From the NCBI RefSeq assembly GCF_900102695.1, contig NZ_FMVW01000003.1, positions 248,001-312,000 of the forward strand: a DNA stretch of 64,000 nucleotides. The letters are read 5' to 3'. The translations under genes and the position numbers were made by a program. The notes under the pieces are model-generated. The model ran no database searches. It was not told where the DNA came from and saw nothing but the letters and a program-made list of their open reading frames with translations. Of the stretch, positions 8,718-20,652 are shown piece after piece (the first letter of the stretch is position 1; each line of letters starts with the position of its first letter). Source of the stretch: Afifella marina DSM 2698. GTDB taxonomy: Bacteria; Pseudomonadota; Alphaproteobacteria; Rhizobiales; Afifellaceae.

Positions 8718-10874
8718 CTAATTGCCGAAGATACGGCCGAAGAATCCGCCAATGCCTCCCTCGCCGCCATTGCCGCGCTGGGGCCGCGACGGACCGGCAT
8801 GCGTGCGGTCGCTGTCGCGGTTGAGGATCCAATCGCGGTATTGCGCATCGCCGCCGGGTCCCGCGGCCGATGGCTGTCCCGTCCCGGGGTTTTGTGCGAT
8901 CGCAGGGCTGTAGAGCCCCTCGCCCGGCAGAGCTTCCACCGCAACGCCGCGATGCGCCGCCTTCATGAAATCTGCCCAGATCATCGACGGCAGATTGCCG
9001 CCCGAAGCCTTCTTGGTTGGCGAATTGTCATCATTGCCGACCCAGACGCCCGCCGTCAGATTGGCCGTGTAACCGACGAACCAGGCGTCGCGCCAATCCT
9101 GGCTGGTGCCGGTTTTGCCACCGGCAGGCCAGCCAGGAATCTGGGCCTTACGCCCGGTTCCGATCTCCAGCGTCGCCTTCATCATCTCGTTCATCATGGC
9201 GACGATCTGCAGATCCACGACGCGTCCGAGCCCCGGGCTGGAACGCTGGAAGAGCGTCTTGCCGTCATCGGTGACGACACGCTCGATCGCGTGCGGGAGG
9301 ACAGCGAAACCGCCATTGGCAAGTGGCGCATAAGCACCCGTGAGCTCCAACAGGCTCACTTCCGAGGTTCCGAGTGCGATCGTGGCGTTGGCCTTGAGGT
9401 CGGAGCTGATGCCCATGCGGTGGGCGGTCGCGACGACGTTTTTCGGCCCGACCTCCGCGGCGAGCTGCGCGGCCACGGTGTTCAGCGAGCGGGCAAGCGC
9501 CGTCTTCAGCGTCACCGGCCCTTCGTACTTGTTGGAATAATTGTGCGGCTCCCAATTGCCGATCCGCACCGGCTTGTCGACGCGCACCGTCTCCGGCCTG
9601 AGACCCTGTTCGAGAGCCGTCAGATAGACGAAGGGTTTGAAGGAGGAGCCGGGCTGGCGCTTCGCCTGAACCGCGCGGTTGAACTGGCTCTTGGCATAGG
9701 ATCGCCCGCCGACCATGGCGCGGATCGCACCGGTTCCGTCGAGCGCCACCAGAGCGCCCTGATGCACGCCGTATTTGTCGCCGTTCGCCTTCAGGCCTTC
9801 GACAAGCGCCGATTCTGCCTCGCGCTCCAGCGACAGATCGATGGTGGTGTAGACCGTAACGTCTTCGTCGACCGCGCCGACATACGAGGGCAGCCGATCC
9901 ATGACGAAATCGGCGACGTAATTTTCCGCGTGAACACGATGACGCGAGGCGATGCGCGGCGGATTATCCTTGGCGTGCTTTGCCTGCGCGGCCGTGACAA
10001 AGCCTTCGCGCACCATCGCATCGAGCACGAGACGGGAGCGCGCCTCGGCCGCATCGAAATTGCGATCTGGCTGATAATGCGACGGCGCCTTGACGAGACC
10101 CGCCAGCATGGCCGCTTCCGCCAGGTTGAGATCGCTTGAATCCTTGGCGAAGAAGCGATGGGCCGCAGCATCGACGCCATAGGCGCCACCGCCGAAATAG
10201 ACCCGGTTCAGGTACATCTCCAGGATTTCGCCCTTGGAGTATTTGTGCTCCAGCCAGAGCGCCAGAAGCATTTCCTGGATCTTTCGCCGGATCGAGCGCT
10301 CCGGCGTCAGGAACATGTTCTTGGCGAGCTGCTGGGTGAGCGTCGAGCCGCCCTGCACGACACCGCCGGAGACGAGATTGCGTACGACGGCGCGGGAAAG
10401 ACCGATCGGATCGACGCCGAAATGCTGGCGGAAACGATGGTCCTCGATGGCGATGACCGCCTCGGGCACATAATCGGGAAGTTCGGCGAGCCTGACCGCC
10501 TGGCCGCCCGTGTCGCCACGATTGCCGATCAGGGCCCCATCGACAGCGAGGATGCGCACATTGGGCGGCCGCTCCGGCACCCGCCATTCCGACGTCGGCG
10601 GCATCTGGACGCCGTACCAGGCAATGATGCCGACGACGGCGATCAGGCCCCACACGGCCAGAACAGAACCCCAGTAGAACGTGCGCCGCAGAAATCCGCC
10701 GCCGGATCCGCGCGCCTTTTTTCTGCGTGGCGCGGAGGCGCGGCTCTTCGCCGTCTTGGCTTTCGGCTTGCGCTGCGACGTCCCGCCGGCCGGCCGGTCG
10801 CGCGCCTCGACGCGGATGCCGCCGCTCTCGCCGAGCCGCGGCTCGACGCGCTGCTTTGCCTTCCGCCCCGCCAT
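8718..10874 (-). CDS. Bifunctional class A penicillin-binding protein (PBP1a family)
   Basis: A 718-residue peptidoglycan synthase. It has a basic, Lys/Arg-rich cytoplasmic tail (residues 1-60) and one membrane helix (about 66-88). The glycosyltransferase (GT51) domain carries EDHRF at 144-148 and GGSTLTQQ at 175-182. The transpeptidase domain carries the serine nucleophile in SSFK (Ser410), SLN (463-465) and KTGT (587-590). All catalytic motifs are intact. The C-terminal 60 residues are Gly/Pro-rich and look disordered. It is likely a major cell-wall polymerase of the mrcA/ponA type; which paralogue cannot be told from one window. Confidence 0.95.
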   Translation of the reverse strand: MAGRKAKQRVEPRLGESGGIRVEARDRPAGGTSQRKPKAKTAKSRASAPRRKKARGSGGGFLRRTFYWGSVLAVWGLIAVVGIIAWYGVQMPPTSEWRVPERPPNVRILAVDGALIGNRGDTGGQAVRLAELPDYVPEAVIAIEDHRFRQHFGVDPIGLSRAVVRNLVSGGVVQGGSTLTQQLAKNMFLTPERSIRRKIQEMLLALWLEHKYSKGEILEMYLNRVYFGGGAYGVDAAAHRFFAKDSSDLNLAEAAMLAGLVKAPSHYQPDRNFDAAEARSRLVLDAMVREGFVTAAQAKHAKDNPPRIASRHRVHAENYVADFVMDRLPSYVGAVDEDVTVYTTIDLSLEREAESALVEGLKANGDKYGVHQGALVALDGTGAIRAMVGGRSYAKSQFNRAVQAKRQPGSSFKPFVYLTALEQGLRPETVRVDKPVRIGNWEPHNYSNKYEGPVTLKTALARSLNTVAAQLAAEVGPKNVVATAHRMGISSDLKANATIALGTSEVSLLELTGAYAPLANGGFAVLPHAIERVVTDDGKTLFQRSSPGLGRVVDLQIVAMMNEMMKATLEIGTGRKAQIPGWPAGGKTGTSQDWRDAWFVGYTANLTAGVWVGNDDNSPTKKASGGNLPSMIWADFMKAAHRGVAVEALPGEGLYSPAIAQNPGTGQPSAAGPGGDAQYRDWILNRDSDRTHAGPSRPQRGNGGEGGIGGFFGRIFGN

Positions 10875-10960
10875 CAGATGTCCTGCACTGCCATAATGGT
10901 CCGGTGTAACGCTAAAAGCGGCAATTTAAGGCCGGGTTAACCACCATCTTAAGGCTCTCG

Positions 10961-12118
10961 TCACGCAGCAAGATCGGCAACGACGGCATCGAGGACGACG
11001 AGGCCGGCAGGCGTCGCACGCAGGCGGCCGTCCGGTTCGAGCTGCATCATGCCGTGTTCCACGAGGTCTTGGATCCGGCTTTCCTGCAGCGGGCGGCCGG
11101 CAAGCGCCTGATAACGGGCAAGATCGATGCCCTCGACGAGACGCAGACCCATCACGAGGAGCTCGTCGGCCTCCTCCTCGACGCTGAGAAGACGATCCTC
11201 AATGAGGCCGTTGCCCGCTTCTTCGACGCGGTTGCGCCATGTCTCGGGATGCGCCTCCGCCACGGTCGCGAAACGCCCGCCCTCGCCGCGCACGCGGCCG
11301 TGGGCGCCCGGGCCGACGCCGACCCATTCGCCATAGCGCCAGTAGGTGAGGTTGTGACGGCTTTCCGCCCCAGGCTGCGCATGGTTGGAGATTTCATAGG
11401 CCGGGAGGCCGGCGGCATTCGCCATCTCCTGCGTCAGCTCGTAGAAATCGGCCGATGCGTCGGGATCCGGCAAAATGAGCTTGCCGGCCCGGTGGAGAGC
11501 CGCAAAGGGCGTGCCGGGTTCGATCGTCAGCTGATAGAGGGACAGATGATCCGCTGCAAAGCCGATGGCCTCGCCGAGCTCGCGCCGCCAATCCTCGAGC
11601 GACTGGTTCGAGCGCGCATAGATGAGATCGAAGGACAGGCGCGGAAAGATCTCGCGGGCGAGTTCCACGGCCGTGAGCGCCTCGGCGCGGTTGTGCAGCC
11701 GGCCGAGCGCCTTCAGCGAGGCGTCGTCGAGGGCCTGCACCCCGAGCGAAACCCGGTTCACCCCCTCTTTGCGATAGGCGCGGAAACGCTCCGCTTCGAC
11801 GCTCGATGGATTGGCTTCGAGGGTGATTTCCGCGGTTTCCGCCACCGGCCAGTTCGCGGCAACCGCCTCTAAAAGAGCGGCGACCGTGGCCGGCTCCATC
11901 AACGACGGCGTGCCACCGCCGAAGAAAATGCTCGTCACTTGCCGCCCGCGCGTGCGTTCGGCAAAAAAGCCGAGCTCGCGCCGGAAAGCCGAAACGAAGG
12001 CCCCCTGATCCACTTTCTGATGCCGCACATGCGAGTTGAAGTCGCAATATGGGCATTTGGCCGCGCAGAAGGGCCAATGCAGATAGATGCCGAATTGCGT
12101 CTCCGCGGCCGGGATCAT
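10961..12118 (-). CDS. hemW: Radical SAM heme chaperone HemW
   Basis: A 385-residue HemN-like radical SAM protein. The [4Fe-4S] cluster cysteines are Cys18, Cys22 and Cys25 in FCAAKCPYCDF, so the motif is CxxxCxxC followed by aromatic residues. FGGGTPSLM and LEANPSS are standard family boxes. It is shorter than true HemN and lacks its extra N-terminal region, which supports HemW: a heme-binding chaperone rather than coproporphyrinogen dehydrogenase. It follows rdgB by 6 nt, giving the rph-rdgB-hemW operon frequent in alphaproteobacteria. Confidence 0.93.
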   Translation of the reverse strand: MIPAAETQFGIYLHWPFCAAKCPYCDFNSHVRHQKVDQGAFVSAFRRELGFFAERTRGRQVTSIFFGGGTPSLMEPATVAALLEAVAANWPVAETAEITLEANPSSVEAERFRAYRKEGVNRVSLGVQALDDASLKALGRLHNRAEALTAVELAREIFPRLSFDLIYARSNQSLEDWRRELGEAIGFAADHLSLYQLTIEPGTPFAALHRAGKLILPDPDASADFYELTQEMANAAGLPAYEISNHAQPGAESRHNLTYWRYGEWVGVGPGAHGRVRGEGGRFATVAEAHPETWRNRVEEAGNGLIEDRLLSVEEEADELLVMGLRLVEGIDLARYQALAGRPLQESRIQDLVEHGMMQLEPDGRLRATPAGLVVLDAVVADLAA

Positions 12119-12124
12119 GCGGCA

Positions 12125-12778
12125 TCAATCTCCGTTGAGACCGAGGCAGGCGACGGCGAACGCTTCGAAGGCTCGCGCCCGATGCGACAGCGGATTGCGT
12201 TCACCGGGCTTCCAGCCGTGTTTTTCTTCCGCACTCATCTCGCCGAAGGTGCGCTGATGGCCTTCGGGCTTGAACATCGGATCGTAACCGAAGCCGTGTT
12301 CGCCGCGCGGCGGCCAAACCAGCGTGCCCTCCACTTTTCCTTCAAAGCTCTCCACCACCCCGTCGGGCAAAGCGAGCGCCAGGACACAGACAAAGGCACC
12401 GCCGCGGGCCTCGGGCGTGACCGCCCCCTGCATCTGAAGCTTTTCTTCGATGTTGCGCATCGCCTGGGCAAAGTCCTTGTCCGGCCCCGCCCAGCGGGCC
12501 GAATAGATGCCGGGATCGCCGTTCAGAGCGTCGACCGTGAGGCCGGAATCATCGGCAAGAGCTGGAAGACCCGCGGCTTCGCAAGCCGTGCGGGCTTTCA
12601 AAATCGCGTTCTCGGCGAACGTCGAGCCGGTCTCCTCCGGCTCGATCAGTCCGAGATCGGCCGCGGAATGAACCGTGAAGCCGAACGGATCGAGAAGCGC
12701 ACGGATCTCGGCCACCTTGCCGGGATTGTGGCTCGCAACGACCAGGGGTCCGGGCTCCAAGGCCAGTTTCAGCATCAC
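12125..12778 (-). CDS. rdgB: dITP/XTP pyrophosphatase
   Basis: A Ham1/RdgB-family nucleotide sanitiser that hydrolyses dITP, ITP and XTP to monophosphates and keeps damaged purines out of DNA and RNA. The signature [12 protein letters not shown] lies near the N-terminus, followed by [11 protein letters not shown] and the C-terminal [10 protein letters not shown]. There are 217 residues from the first of two adjacent ATG codons; the second ATG at 12775 is equally possible. The start overlaps the rph stop, so the two are translationally coupled. Confidence 0.95.
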   Translation of the reverse strand: MMLKLALEPGPLVVASHNPGKVAEIRALLDPFGFTVHSAADLGLIEPEETGSTFAENAILKARTACEAAGLPALADDSGLTVDALNGDPGIYSARWAGPDKDFAQAMRNIEEKLQMQGAVTPEARGGAFVCVLALALPDGVVESFEGKVEGTLVWPPRGEHGFGYDPMFKPEGHQRTFGEMSAEEKHGWKPGERNPLSHRARAFEAFAVACLGLNGD

Positions 12779-13488
12779 TCGACCGCCATTTTCTGGAGAT
12801 CGACGAGACGGCCGGTACCCTTGCGCGCCAGGCCCATGAGAGCGAGGAGCTCTTCTTCGCTGAAAGGCTTGCCCTCCGCCGTCGCCTGCACTTCGACGAG
12901 ATTGCCGCTGCCGGTGATGACGAAGTTTGCGTCCGTTTCCGCGTCGGAATCTTCCGCATAATCGAGATCAAGCACCGGCTCCCCGCGATAGATACCGCAA
13001 GAGATCGCCGCCACATGGTCGGTGAGAACGGGAGCCTTGACGATGTCGCGGGCGCGCATCCATTCGAGCGCGTCGTGCAGCGCCACCCAGGCGCCGGTGA
13101 TCGCCGCGGTGCGGGTTCCCCCATCGGCCTGGATGACGTCGCAATCGACCGTAATCTGGCGCTCGCCGAGAGCCTTCAGATCGACGACCGCGCGCAATGA
13201 GCGGCCGATCAGGCGCTGGATTTCCATGGTGCGGCCGCCCTGCTTGCCCTGGCTTGCCTCGCGGCGCATGCGATCGCCGGTCGAACGCGGCAGCATGCCA
13301 TATTCGGCCGTCACCCAGCCGCGGCCACCGCCGCGCAGCCACGGCGGCACCTGCTCAGCAACACTTGCCAGACACATCACCTGCGTGTCGCCGAAGCGAA
13401 CGAGGCACGATCCTTCCGCATATTTCGAAACCCGGCGCTCAAGCGAGACGGCGCGCATCTCCTCGGCGGCCCGTCGCGATGGGCGCAT
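12775..13488 (-). CDS. rph: Ribonuclease PH
   Basis: A phosphorolytic 3'-5' exoribonuclease that trims tRNA 3' ends. The 237-residue protein has the RNase PH core: RPSRR at the start, [16 protein letters not shown], the phosphate-site region, and [14 protein letters not shown]. The open frame extends upstream, but the conserved start [12 protein letters not shown] at 13488 follows a clear AAGGAGG. It is divergent from hrcA across 130 nt and begins the rph-rdgB-hemW operon. Confidence 0.96.
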   Translation of the reverse strand: MRPSRRAAEEMRAVSLERRVSKYAEGSCLVRFGDTQVMCLASVAEQVPPWLRGGGRGWVTAEYGMLPRSTGDRMRREASQGKQGGRTMEIQRLIGRSLRAVVDLKALGERQITVDCDVIQADGGTRTAAITGAWVALHDALEWMRARDIVKAPVLTDHVAAISCGIYRGEPVLDLDYAEDSDAETDANFVITGSGNLVEVQATAEGKPFSEEELLALMGLARKGTGRLVDLQKMAVE

Positions 13489-13539
13489 GAAATCCTCCTT
13501 CAAGAATGTCCGCCCTGTTACGCATTCCATCCGCCCACG

Positions 13540-13557
13540 GCAAGGCGAGTGCCTTGC
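13540..13557. repeat. Perfect inverted repeat in the rph-hrcA gap
   Basis: GCAAGGC (13540-13546) pairs with GCCTTGC (13551-13557) around GAGT. It overlaps a weak promoter-like match upstream of hrcA (TTGCGT at 13554, AATATG at 13577, spacing 17). It could be an operator for hrcA or rph. It is not a CIRCE element: only half of one arm resembles it. Confidence 0.35.
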
Positions 13558-13618
13558 GTGAAGGCCGCGGCGAAGCAATATGAGGCATCAAAGGTGCCCC
13601 GGCACCGGGGAACGTCCC

Positions 13619-14680
13619 ATGATGAAATCGGAAATGCTGACAGCTTTGGACGACCGTTCGCGGGAGATCTTTCGACGCATCGTCGAGAGTTACCTGGAAC
13701 GCGGCGAGCCGGTCGGCTCGCGCAACATCAGCCGCCTTCTGTCGACGGCCTTGTCACCGGCTTCGGTGCGCAATGTCATGTCGGACCTGGAATCCATGGG
13801 CCTCGTCTTTGCGCCGCATACGAGCGCCGGACGCATGCCCACGGAAATGGGCCTCAGGTTCTTCATCGATTCGTTTCTGGAGGTCGGCGGTCTCAGCGAC
13901 GGCGAGCGGCAGGCGATCGAAAAGCAGGTGCGCACCGGCGACGGCGAGAAGAGCGTCGAATCGCTGCTGACGGAGGCGAGCCAGACCTTGTCGGGCTTGT
14001 CGGAAGGCGCCGGCGTGGTGGTTGCCGCCAAACAGGATCTGCGGCTCAAACACATCGAATTCGTGCGCATCGAGCAGGACCGGGCGCTCGTCGTGCTGGT
14101 TGCCGATGACGGCACGGTGGAAAACCGCGTCGTCACCGTGCCGCGCGGCCTGCCGACCTCGGCTTTGACGGAAGCCTCCAACTATCTCAACGCCCATATC
14201 CGCGGCCGTACGCTGGCGGAAGCGCGCGCCGAGCTCGAGCGCAAGCGCGAAGAGCGCCGACAGGCCATCGACGCCTTGTCGGAGACGATTATTTCGGAGG
14301 GGCTGGCGCAATGGTCGGGGCCGGCACAGGAGCCGGCCACCCTCATCGTGCGCGGCCGATCCAAGCTTCTGACGGATCTCAGGGCGATCGAGGATCTGGA
14401 GCGCATCCGTATCCTCTTCGACGATCTTGAGACCAAAACGGACATCATCCAGCTCCTCAACCTGACGGAAGAAGGCGAAGGGGTGCGCATTTTCATCGGC
14501 TCGGAGAATAAATTGTTTTCGCTCTCCGGCTCGTCGCTCGTCGTGGCGCCTTTTCGCGACAGCGGAGAACGCGTCGTGGGGGTGCTCGGCGTGATCGGCC
14601 CGACGCGACTGAACTATGCTCGCGTCATCCCCGTGGTCGATTACACGGCACAGCTGATGACGCAGCTCATTCGCCGCTGA
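13619..14680 (+). CDS. hrcA: Heat-inducible transcription repressor HrcA
   Basis: A 353-residue repressor that binds CIRCE operators, usually at groESL in alphaproteobacteria, with GroEL as co-factor. The N-terminal winged helix is recognisable by [23 protein letters not shown] and the SSASVR-like [13 protein letters not shown], then [14 protein letters not shown]. The C-terminal part carries [18 protein letters not shown], typical of the family. Two ATGs stand in tandem at 13619 and 13622. It precedes grpE on the same strand, an arrangement common in the order. Confidence 0.96.
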   Translation: MMKSEMLTALDDRSREIFRRIVESYLERGEPVGSRNISRLLSTALSPASVRNVMSDLESMGLVFAPHTSAGRMPTEMGLRFFIDSFLEVGGLSDGERQAIEKQVRTGDGEKSVESLLTEASQTLSGLSEGAGVVVAAKQDLRLKHIEFVRIEQDRALVVLVADDGTVENRVVTVPRGLPTSALTEASNYLNAHIRGRTLAEARAELERKREERRQAIDALSETIISEGLAQWSGPAQEPATLIVRGRSKLLTDLRAIEDLERIRILFDDLETKTDIIQLLNLTEEGEGVRIFIGSENKLFSLSGSSLVVAPFRDSGERVVGVLGVIGPTRLNYARVIPVVDYTAQLMTQLIRR

Positions 14681-14787
14681 GAATGTGTGATTAGACACCG
14701 GTTGCGGGCCTGCGGGTTGATTTTCCCCGTGCGAGCCCTGATATGCCGCTCGACTTGAGATCACCTACGAGAGATCGAAGCTTCGCG

Positions 14788-15471
14788 ATGGATACCGAAA
14801 AGCGTAACACCGAAACCAACGAAGCGCCGAGACAGGACAACGAGCCGCCGCTTGGCGCTGGCGCCGAATATGCAGCGGACGCAGCAGAGGCCGCAGAGGC
14901 AGACGCCGCCGCGCAGGCCGCCGAGGACGCCGCCGCACAGGAGAGTGTGGAAGAGCTGATCGCCCGGCTGGAGGCGGAGAAGTCCGACCTCACGGACCGG
15001 CTTTTGCGGGCTGCCGCCGAGGCCGAGAATCTTCGCCGCCGCGCTGCCCGCGACGTGCAGGATGCGCGTCGCTATGCCATGACCAAATTTGCGACCGACA
15101 TGCTGCAAGTCGGCGACAATCTGCGCCGCGCGCTGGGTGCCGTCGACGAAAAAGCCTGGGGCACGGAAGATCCGGAGCTGAAGGCCCTGCTTGAAGGCGT
15201 GCAGATGACGGCACGCGAGCTCGAGCGCATTCTGGAGCGCCACGAGGTCGTGATGATCCCGGCGATGGGCGAGCGGTTCGATCCGCATCGCCATCAGGCG
15301 ATGTTCGAGGTCCCGGACCCGAGCGTGCCGGCCGGCACCATCGTGCAGGTCGCCCAGGATGGCTACATGATCGGCGACCGGGTTCTGCGCGCGGCCCTCG
15401 TCGGCGTCGCCAAGGGCGGCCCGACCCCGGACAAGGCGGCCAATCAGGCGCCGAAGCCGGAGGCGCAATAA
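14788..15471 (+). CDS. grpE: Nucleotide exchange factor GrpE
   Basis: Releases ADP from DnaK. The N-terminal 50 residues are Ala/Glu-rich and probably disordered. The long coiled coil follows ([25 protein letters not shown]), and then the beta-wing domain with [12 protein letters not shown] and [20 protein letters not shown] start at the ATG MDTEKRN (14788); an in-frame ATG at 14743 would add 15 residues. The gene is 107 nt downstream of hrcA and is closed by a strong terminator. Confidence 0.95.
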   Translation: MDTEKRNTETNEAPRQDNEPPLGAGAEYAADAAEAAEADAAAQAAEDAAAQESVEELIARLEAEKSDLTDRLLRAAAEAENLRRRAARDVQDARRYAMTKFATDMLQVGDNLRRALGAVDEKAWGTEDPELKALLEGVQMTARELERILERHEVVMIPAMGERFDPHRHQAMFEVPDPSVPAGTIVQVAQDGYMIGDRVLRAALVGVAKGGPTPDKAANQAPKPEAQ

Positions 15472-15499
15472 GCGCTATTCCAGCCGAATTTGACCAATG

Positions 15500-15530
15500 C
15501 GCCTCCTCGCAAGAGGGGGCGTTTTTCTTT
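15500..15530 (+). terminator. Rho-independent terminator after grpE
   Basis: A 9-bp stem, CGCCTCCTC (15500-15508) with GAGGGGGCG (15513-15521, one T-G pair), has a GCAA tetraloop and is followed by TTTTTCTTT. It ends the hrcA-grpE unit before pyrE. Confidence 0.9.
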
Positions 15531-15660
15531 GGGAAGCGCCGGGCGGCGTGAGCCGCGCGCGGGAGCGTCGCCTGCCGAAAGGCCTGCACAAATCTGCGAC
15601 CGGCTCTCTGGAGACTTGACCCGTCGCCGGCTTTCCTGCCTTTCGGGAGGCGGAGGCGAC

Positions 15661-16224
15661 ATGGACGATCAAGCAGCACTTTTTTCCATCATCAAGGAAC
15701 GTTCCTTCCGCCAGGGCGGCGAGTTCACGCTCGTCTCGGGGCGCAAGAGCACGATCTATTTCAACCTGAAACCGACGATGCTCGACCCTGAAGGCGCACG
15801 CCTCATCGGTGCGGCCGTCGCGGCAAAAGCGCACGAATTGAAGCTCGCTTATGTCGGCGGGCTCGCCATGGGCGCCGTGCCGCTCGTCTCGGCGACGGCA
15901 GCGATGAGCGCGGTTGCCGGCACGCCGGTGAAGGCGATCTTCGTGCGCAAGGAAGCGAAGGGCCACGGCACGCAGAGCCAGATCGAAGGGCTCGCAGAAG
16001 GCGAGAGCCTCGCCGGCCAGTCTCTTCTCGTCGTCGAGGACGTCACCACCACCGGCGGATCGGCCATGCAGGCGATTTCGATCTTGCGGGAGGCCGGTGC
16101 CCAGGTGGAGCATGTGTTGACGCTCGTCGATCGGCAGGAAGGTGCGGAAGACGCCTTCCGTCAGGCCGGCATCACGCTTCACGCTCTCTTCCGCAAAAGC
16201 GATTTCGGCAAGGACCTGGCCTAA
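15661..16224 (+). CDS. pyrE: Orotate phosphoribosyltransferase
   Basis: Joins orotate to PRPP to give orotidine 5'-phosphate in pyrimidine synthesis. The 187-residue protein has FTLVSGRKSTIYFNLK at the N-terminus, the flexible catalytic loop VRKEAKGHGTQ, and the PRPP-binding motif VVEDVTTTGGSA. The start at 15661 follows a purine-rich ribosome site; the open frame extends upstream to about the grpE terminator but is not conserved there. The gene converges on alkB with an 18-nt gap. Confidence 0.96.
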   Translation: MDDQAALFSIIKERSFRQGGEFTLVSGRKSTIYFNLKPTMLDPEGARLIGAAVAAKAHELKLAYVGGLAMGAVPLVSATAAMSAVAGTPVKAIFVRKEAKGHGTQSQIEGLAEGESLAGQSLLVVEDVTTTGGSAMQAISILREAGAQVEHVLTLVDRQEGAEDAFRQAGITLHALFRKSDFGKDLA

Positions 16225-16242
16225 GCCCCGGCGCGAGCGAGC

Positions 16243-16860
16243 CTAGTCCTCCTTCGTCACCCGCCGCAGCGTCAGATTGATCCGCCCGCCCTTCGGCAAC
16301 AGCGTCGAGGTGCCGGCGATGATCCGGTCGACACCGTGGAAGGCGAGACGCGCCTTCCCGCCGAGCACGAGCGCATCGCCCGATTTCAGGCGCAGCGAGC
16401 GGGTCGGATCTTTGCGGCTCTCTCCGCCGATGCGAAACACCGCCTCGTCGCCGAGCGACAGCGACACGACGGGTGCTGCGAGATCTTCCTCGTCGCGGTC
16501 CTGATGCAGGCCCATGCGCGTGCCGGATGCATAGAAATTGATGAGACAGGCTTCCGGCGGCTTCGAATAGCCGCCGAGTTGCGTCCAGGCGGCGAGAACA
16601 ACCTCCGGAATCGGCGGCCATGGGCGGCCGGTCTCCGGATGGGTCGGCTGGTAGCGATAGCCGGCGCGATCGGACACCCAGCCGAGTTTTCCGCAATTCG
16701 TCATCCGCACCGAGAAGGGCTTGCCGGAGCGCGGCATGACGGGCGTGTAAAACGGCGCCTCTTGCAGGAGGGCGCGGAGCTCTTCGACGAGCTGCTCCTG
16801 CGCGCTCCGGTCCAGGAAACCCGGCGCCAGCTTGAAGCCATCAAGACCGTTCATGTCCAT
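16243..16860 (-). CDS. alkB: AlkB-type 2-oxoglutarate dioxygenase
   Basis: An iron(II)/2-oxoglutarate DNA repair dioxygenase that removes alkyl groups such as 1-methyladenine and 3-methylcytosine. The iron ligands are visible: HQD in GTRMGLHQDRDE and the distal His in LAFHGVDRI. The 2-oxoglutarate-binding arginines lie in INLTLRRV near the C-terminus. RYQPTHPETGRPWPPIP is also typical of bacterial AlkB. Start candidates are ATG at 16860 and 16854 and a TTG at 16872; none has a strong ribosome site. It stands alone, with no ada gene beside it. Confidence 0.9.
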   Translation of the reverse strand: MDMNGLDGFKLAPGFLDRSAQEQLVEELRALLQEAPFYTPVMPRSGKPFSVRMTNCGKLGWVSDRAGYRYQPTHPETGRPWPPIPEVVLAAWTQLGGYSKPPEACLINFYASGTRMGLHQDRDEEDLAAPVVSLSLGDEAVFRIGGESRKDPTRSLRLKSGDALVLGGKARLAFHGVDRIIAGTSTLLPKGGRINLTLRRVTKED

Positions 16861-16980
16861 TTTCCAGCTCAAACTTTATGTGTTTTCAGACGCTTGCCCG
16901 CAGGCACGAGGAGCTGCGGCGACGGCATCACCAATATCTCGGTCGGGCGCCCGGCTTGCGCAACCTCAGGTCCCTTCTTA

Positions 16981-17009
16981 CTTGCGGCTCCGAAACCCCC
17001 TTCTTATAT
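16981..17009 (+). promoter_or_regulatory. Sigma-32 (RpoH) type promoter of dnaK
   Basis: CTTG at 16981-16984 and CTTATAT at 17003-17009 are separated by 18 nt. This agrees with the alphaproteobacterial RpoH pattern (CTTG, 17-18 nt, CYTATNT). The dnaK start codon is 136 nt downstream, which leaves a leader of about 125-130 nt. No CIRCE repeat is present, so heat control of dnaK is expected to be through RpoH. Confidence 0.8.
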
Positions 17010-17145
17010 GACCGTCAACGCGCGGCGGAGAGCCAGCGCGAAAGGTTTTTTCGAACGTCAGACCATGGGGGCTGGTGAAGGCGTTTTGCCTTGTGCGGAT
17101 GCCAGAAGGGGTCCGGCCGGCCTGCCGACAAAGGAGTGATTGAAC

Positions 17146-19083
<1,938 letters not shown>

Positions 19084-19096
19084 CGCCAATGATCGA

Positions 19097-19129
19097 GAGC
19101 CCGAGGCATCGCCTCGGGCTCGTCATTTT
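19097..19129 (+). terminator. Rho-independent terminator after dnaK
   Basis: A perfect 11-bp stem, GAGCCCGAGGC (19097-19107) with GCCTCGGGCTC (19111-19121), has a 3-nt loop and is followed by GTCATTTT. It starts 13 nt after the dnaK stop and suggests that dnaJ is at least partly expressed from its own promoter. Confidence 0.85.
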
Positions 19130-19433
19130 CGCCCAGTCCATGGCCATTGCTGCAATCCTCGCCGCGACTTCTCCCTTCCGCTGTATCTTTCGTGCGGATG
19201 GCGGAGAAAATCGCGCGGGAACGCCGCAGGGAAAGCGTCTTTGCTTTTCGTCGGCTTGGCGGGCATCACGATTTGCAGTGGTAAATAAAAGCAATCGGCG
19301 CAACCTGCGCCCGTCTCGCATTGCAGCCGTCCGGCGCGCCCGCTACACGCAGGGAAAGCGCAGCCGCGGCAAATTCGCATTGCGGCCGGTGGGGGTTGTG
19401 CCTTTCGCATCAATCAAGAGGAGCGCCTGAGCC
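19130..19433 (+). other. Non-coding gap between the dnaK terminator and dnaJ
   Basis: About 300 nt without a supportable gene. An AT-rich patch (GTAAATAAAAG, near 19278) could belong to a dnaJ promoter, but no -35/-10 pair with good spacing stands out, and no second RpoH-type promoter is evident. The dnaJ ribosome site AAGAGGAG is at the right end. Confidence 0.5.
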
Positions 19434-20573
19434 GTGGCCAAGCGCGACTATTACGAAGTTCTGGGGGTTGGCCGAGAGGCCGACGAGAAGGCTCTCAAAT
19501 CAGCCTTTCGCAAAATGGCCATGCAATACCATCCGGATCGCAATCCGGGTGATGAAGAGGCCGAACATCGCTTCAAGGAAATCGGCGAAGCCTACGAGGT
19601 GCTGCGCGACCCGCAAAAGCGCGCCGCCTACGATCGTTTCGGCCATCAGGCCTTCGAGAACGGCGGCTTCGGCCGCGGTGGCGGCGCCGGTGCCGGGGCT
19701 GCAGGCTTCGGATCCTTCTCCGACATCTTCGACGATATCTTCGGTGAGTTCATGGCCGGCGGACGCCGCTCCGGCGGACGCGAGCGCGGTTCCGATCTCA
19801 GATACAATCTCGAAGTCACGCTCGAAGAAGCGTTCAACGGCAAGACGGTGGAGATCGAAGTTCCGACCTCCGTCACCTGCGACGTGTGCTCGGGTTCCGG
19901 CGCGAAGCCAGGCTCTTCGCCGACCACCTGCCCCACCTGCCGCGGCGCCGGACGCATCCGCGCCACACAGGGCTTCTTCCAGATTCAGCAGACCTGCCCG
20001 ACCTGCCATGGCCGCGGCACCGTCATTTCCGACCCTTGCAACAAGTGCTCGGGCTCCGGCCGGCTTTCGGAGCGGCGTACCCTGTCCGTCAACATTCCCG
20101 CCGGCATCGAGGACGGCACGCGCATCCGGCTTGCCGGCGAGGGAGAGGCGGGTCTCAGAGGCGGACCGGCGGGGGATCTCTATATTTTCCTGTCGATCAA
20201 GCCGCACGAGTTCTTCCAGCGCGACGGCGCCGACATTTTCTGCCGCGTGCCGGTGTCCTTCACCACGGCCGCGCTTGGCGGTCAGTTCGAAGTGCCGACG
20301 GTCGAAGGCGGGCGCACGCGCGTGCGGGTGCCGGAGGGGACCCAGACCGGCAAGCAGTTCCGCCTCAAGGGCAAGGGCATGCCGATCCTGCGCTCGCGCA
20401 ATTTCGGCGACATGTATGTGCAGATCGTCGTCGAAACGCCACAGAACCTGTCGCGGCGCCAACGCGAGATCCTTGAGGAATTCGAAAAGGCGCAGTCGGA
20501 AGACAACAATCCCGAATCGACGGGTTTCTTTGCCCGGGTGAAGGATTTTCTGGAATCCCTCGGCGACACATAA
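19434..20573 (+). CDS. dnaJ: Chaperone DnaJ (Hsp40, type I)
   Basis: A 379-residue co-chaperone. The J domain (residues 1-70) has the HPD motif in YHPDRNPG. A Gly-rich linker follows (about 75-95). The zinc domain has four CxxCxGxG-type repeats ([32 protein letters not shown]). The C-terminal substrate domains contain [15 protein letters not shown] and LKGKGMP. The start is GTG at 19434 preceded by AAGAGGAG. It stimulates DnaK ATPase and is placed in the usual dnaK-dnaJ order. Confidence 0.97.
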   Translation: MAKRDYYEVLGVGREADEKALKSAFRKMAMQYHPDRNPGDEEAEHRFKEIGEAYEVLRDPQKRAAYDRFGHQAFENGGFGRGGGAGAGAAGFGSFSDIFDDIFGEFMAGGRRSGGRERGSDLRYNLEVTLEEAFNGKTVEIEVPTSVTCDVCSGSGAKPGSSPTTCPTCRGAGRIRATQGFFQIQQTCPTCHGRGTVISDPCNKCSGSGRLSERRTLSVNIPAGIEDGTRIRLAGEGEAGLRGGPAGDLYIFLSIKPHEFFQRDGADIFCRVPVSFTTAALGGQFEVPTVEGGRTRVRVPEGTQTGKQFRLKGKGMPILRSRNFGDMYVQIVVETPQNLSRRQREILEEFEKAQSEDNNPESTGFFARVKDFLESLGDT

Positions 20574-20652
20574 GTTTCATGGAAATGCCTGAAATGGGGG
20601 AAGCGGCGCATTACTTTATGAGTGCCGTGACAAAAGCATGAAAGGTCGAAAA

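Noticed and set aside
13489-13618. CIRCE element upstream of hrcA
   Set aside because: GAGTGC at 13547 equals part of the right arm, but the position of the left arm holds an unrelated sequence. The real structure is a short GCAAGGC/GCCTTGC repeat.
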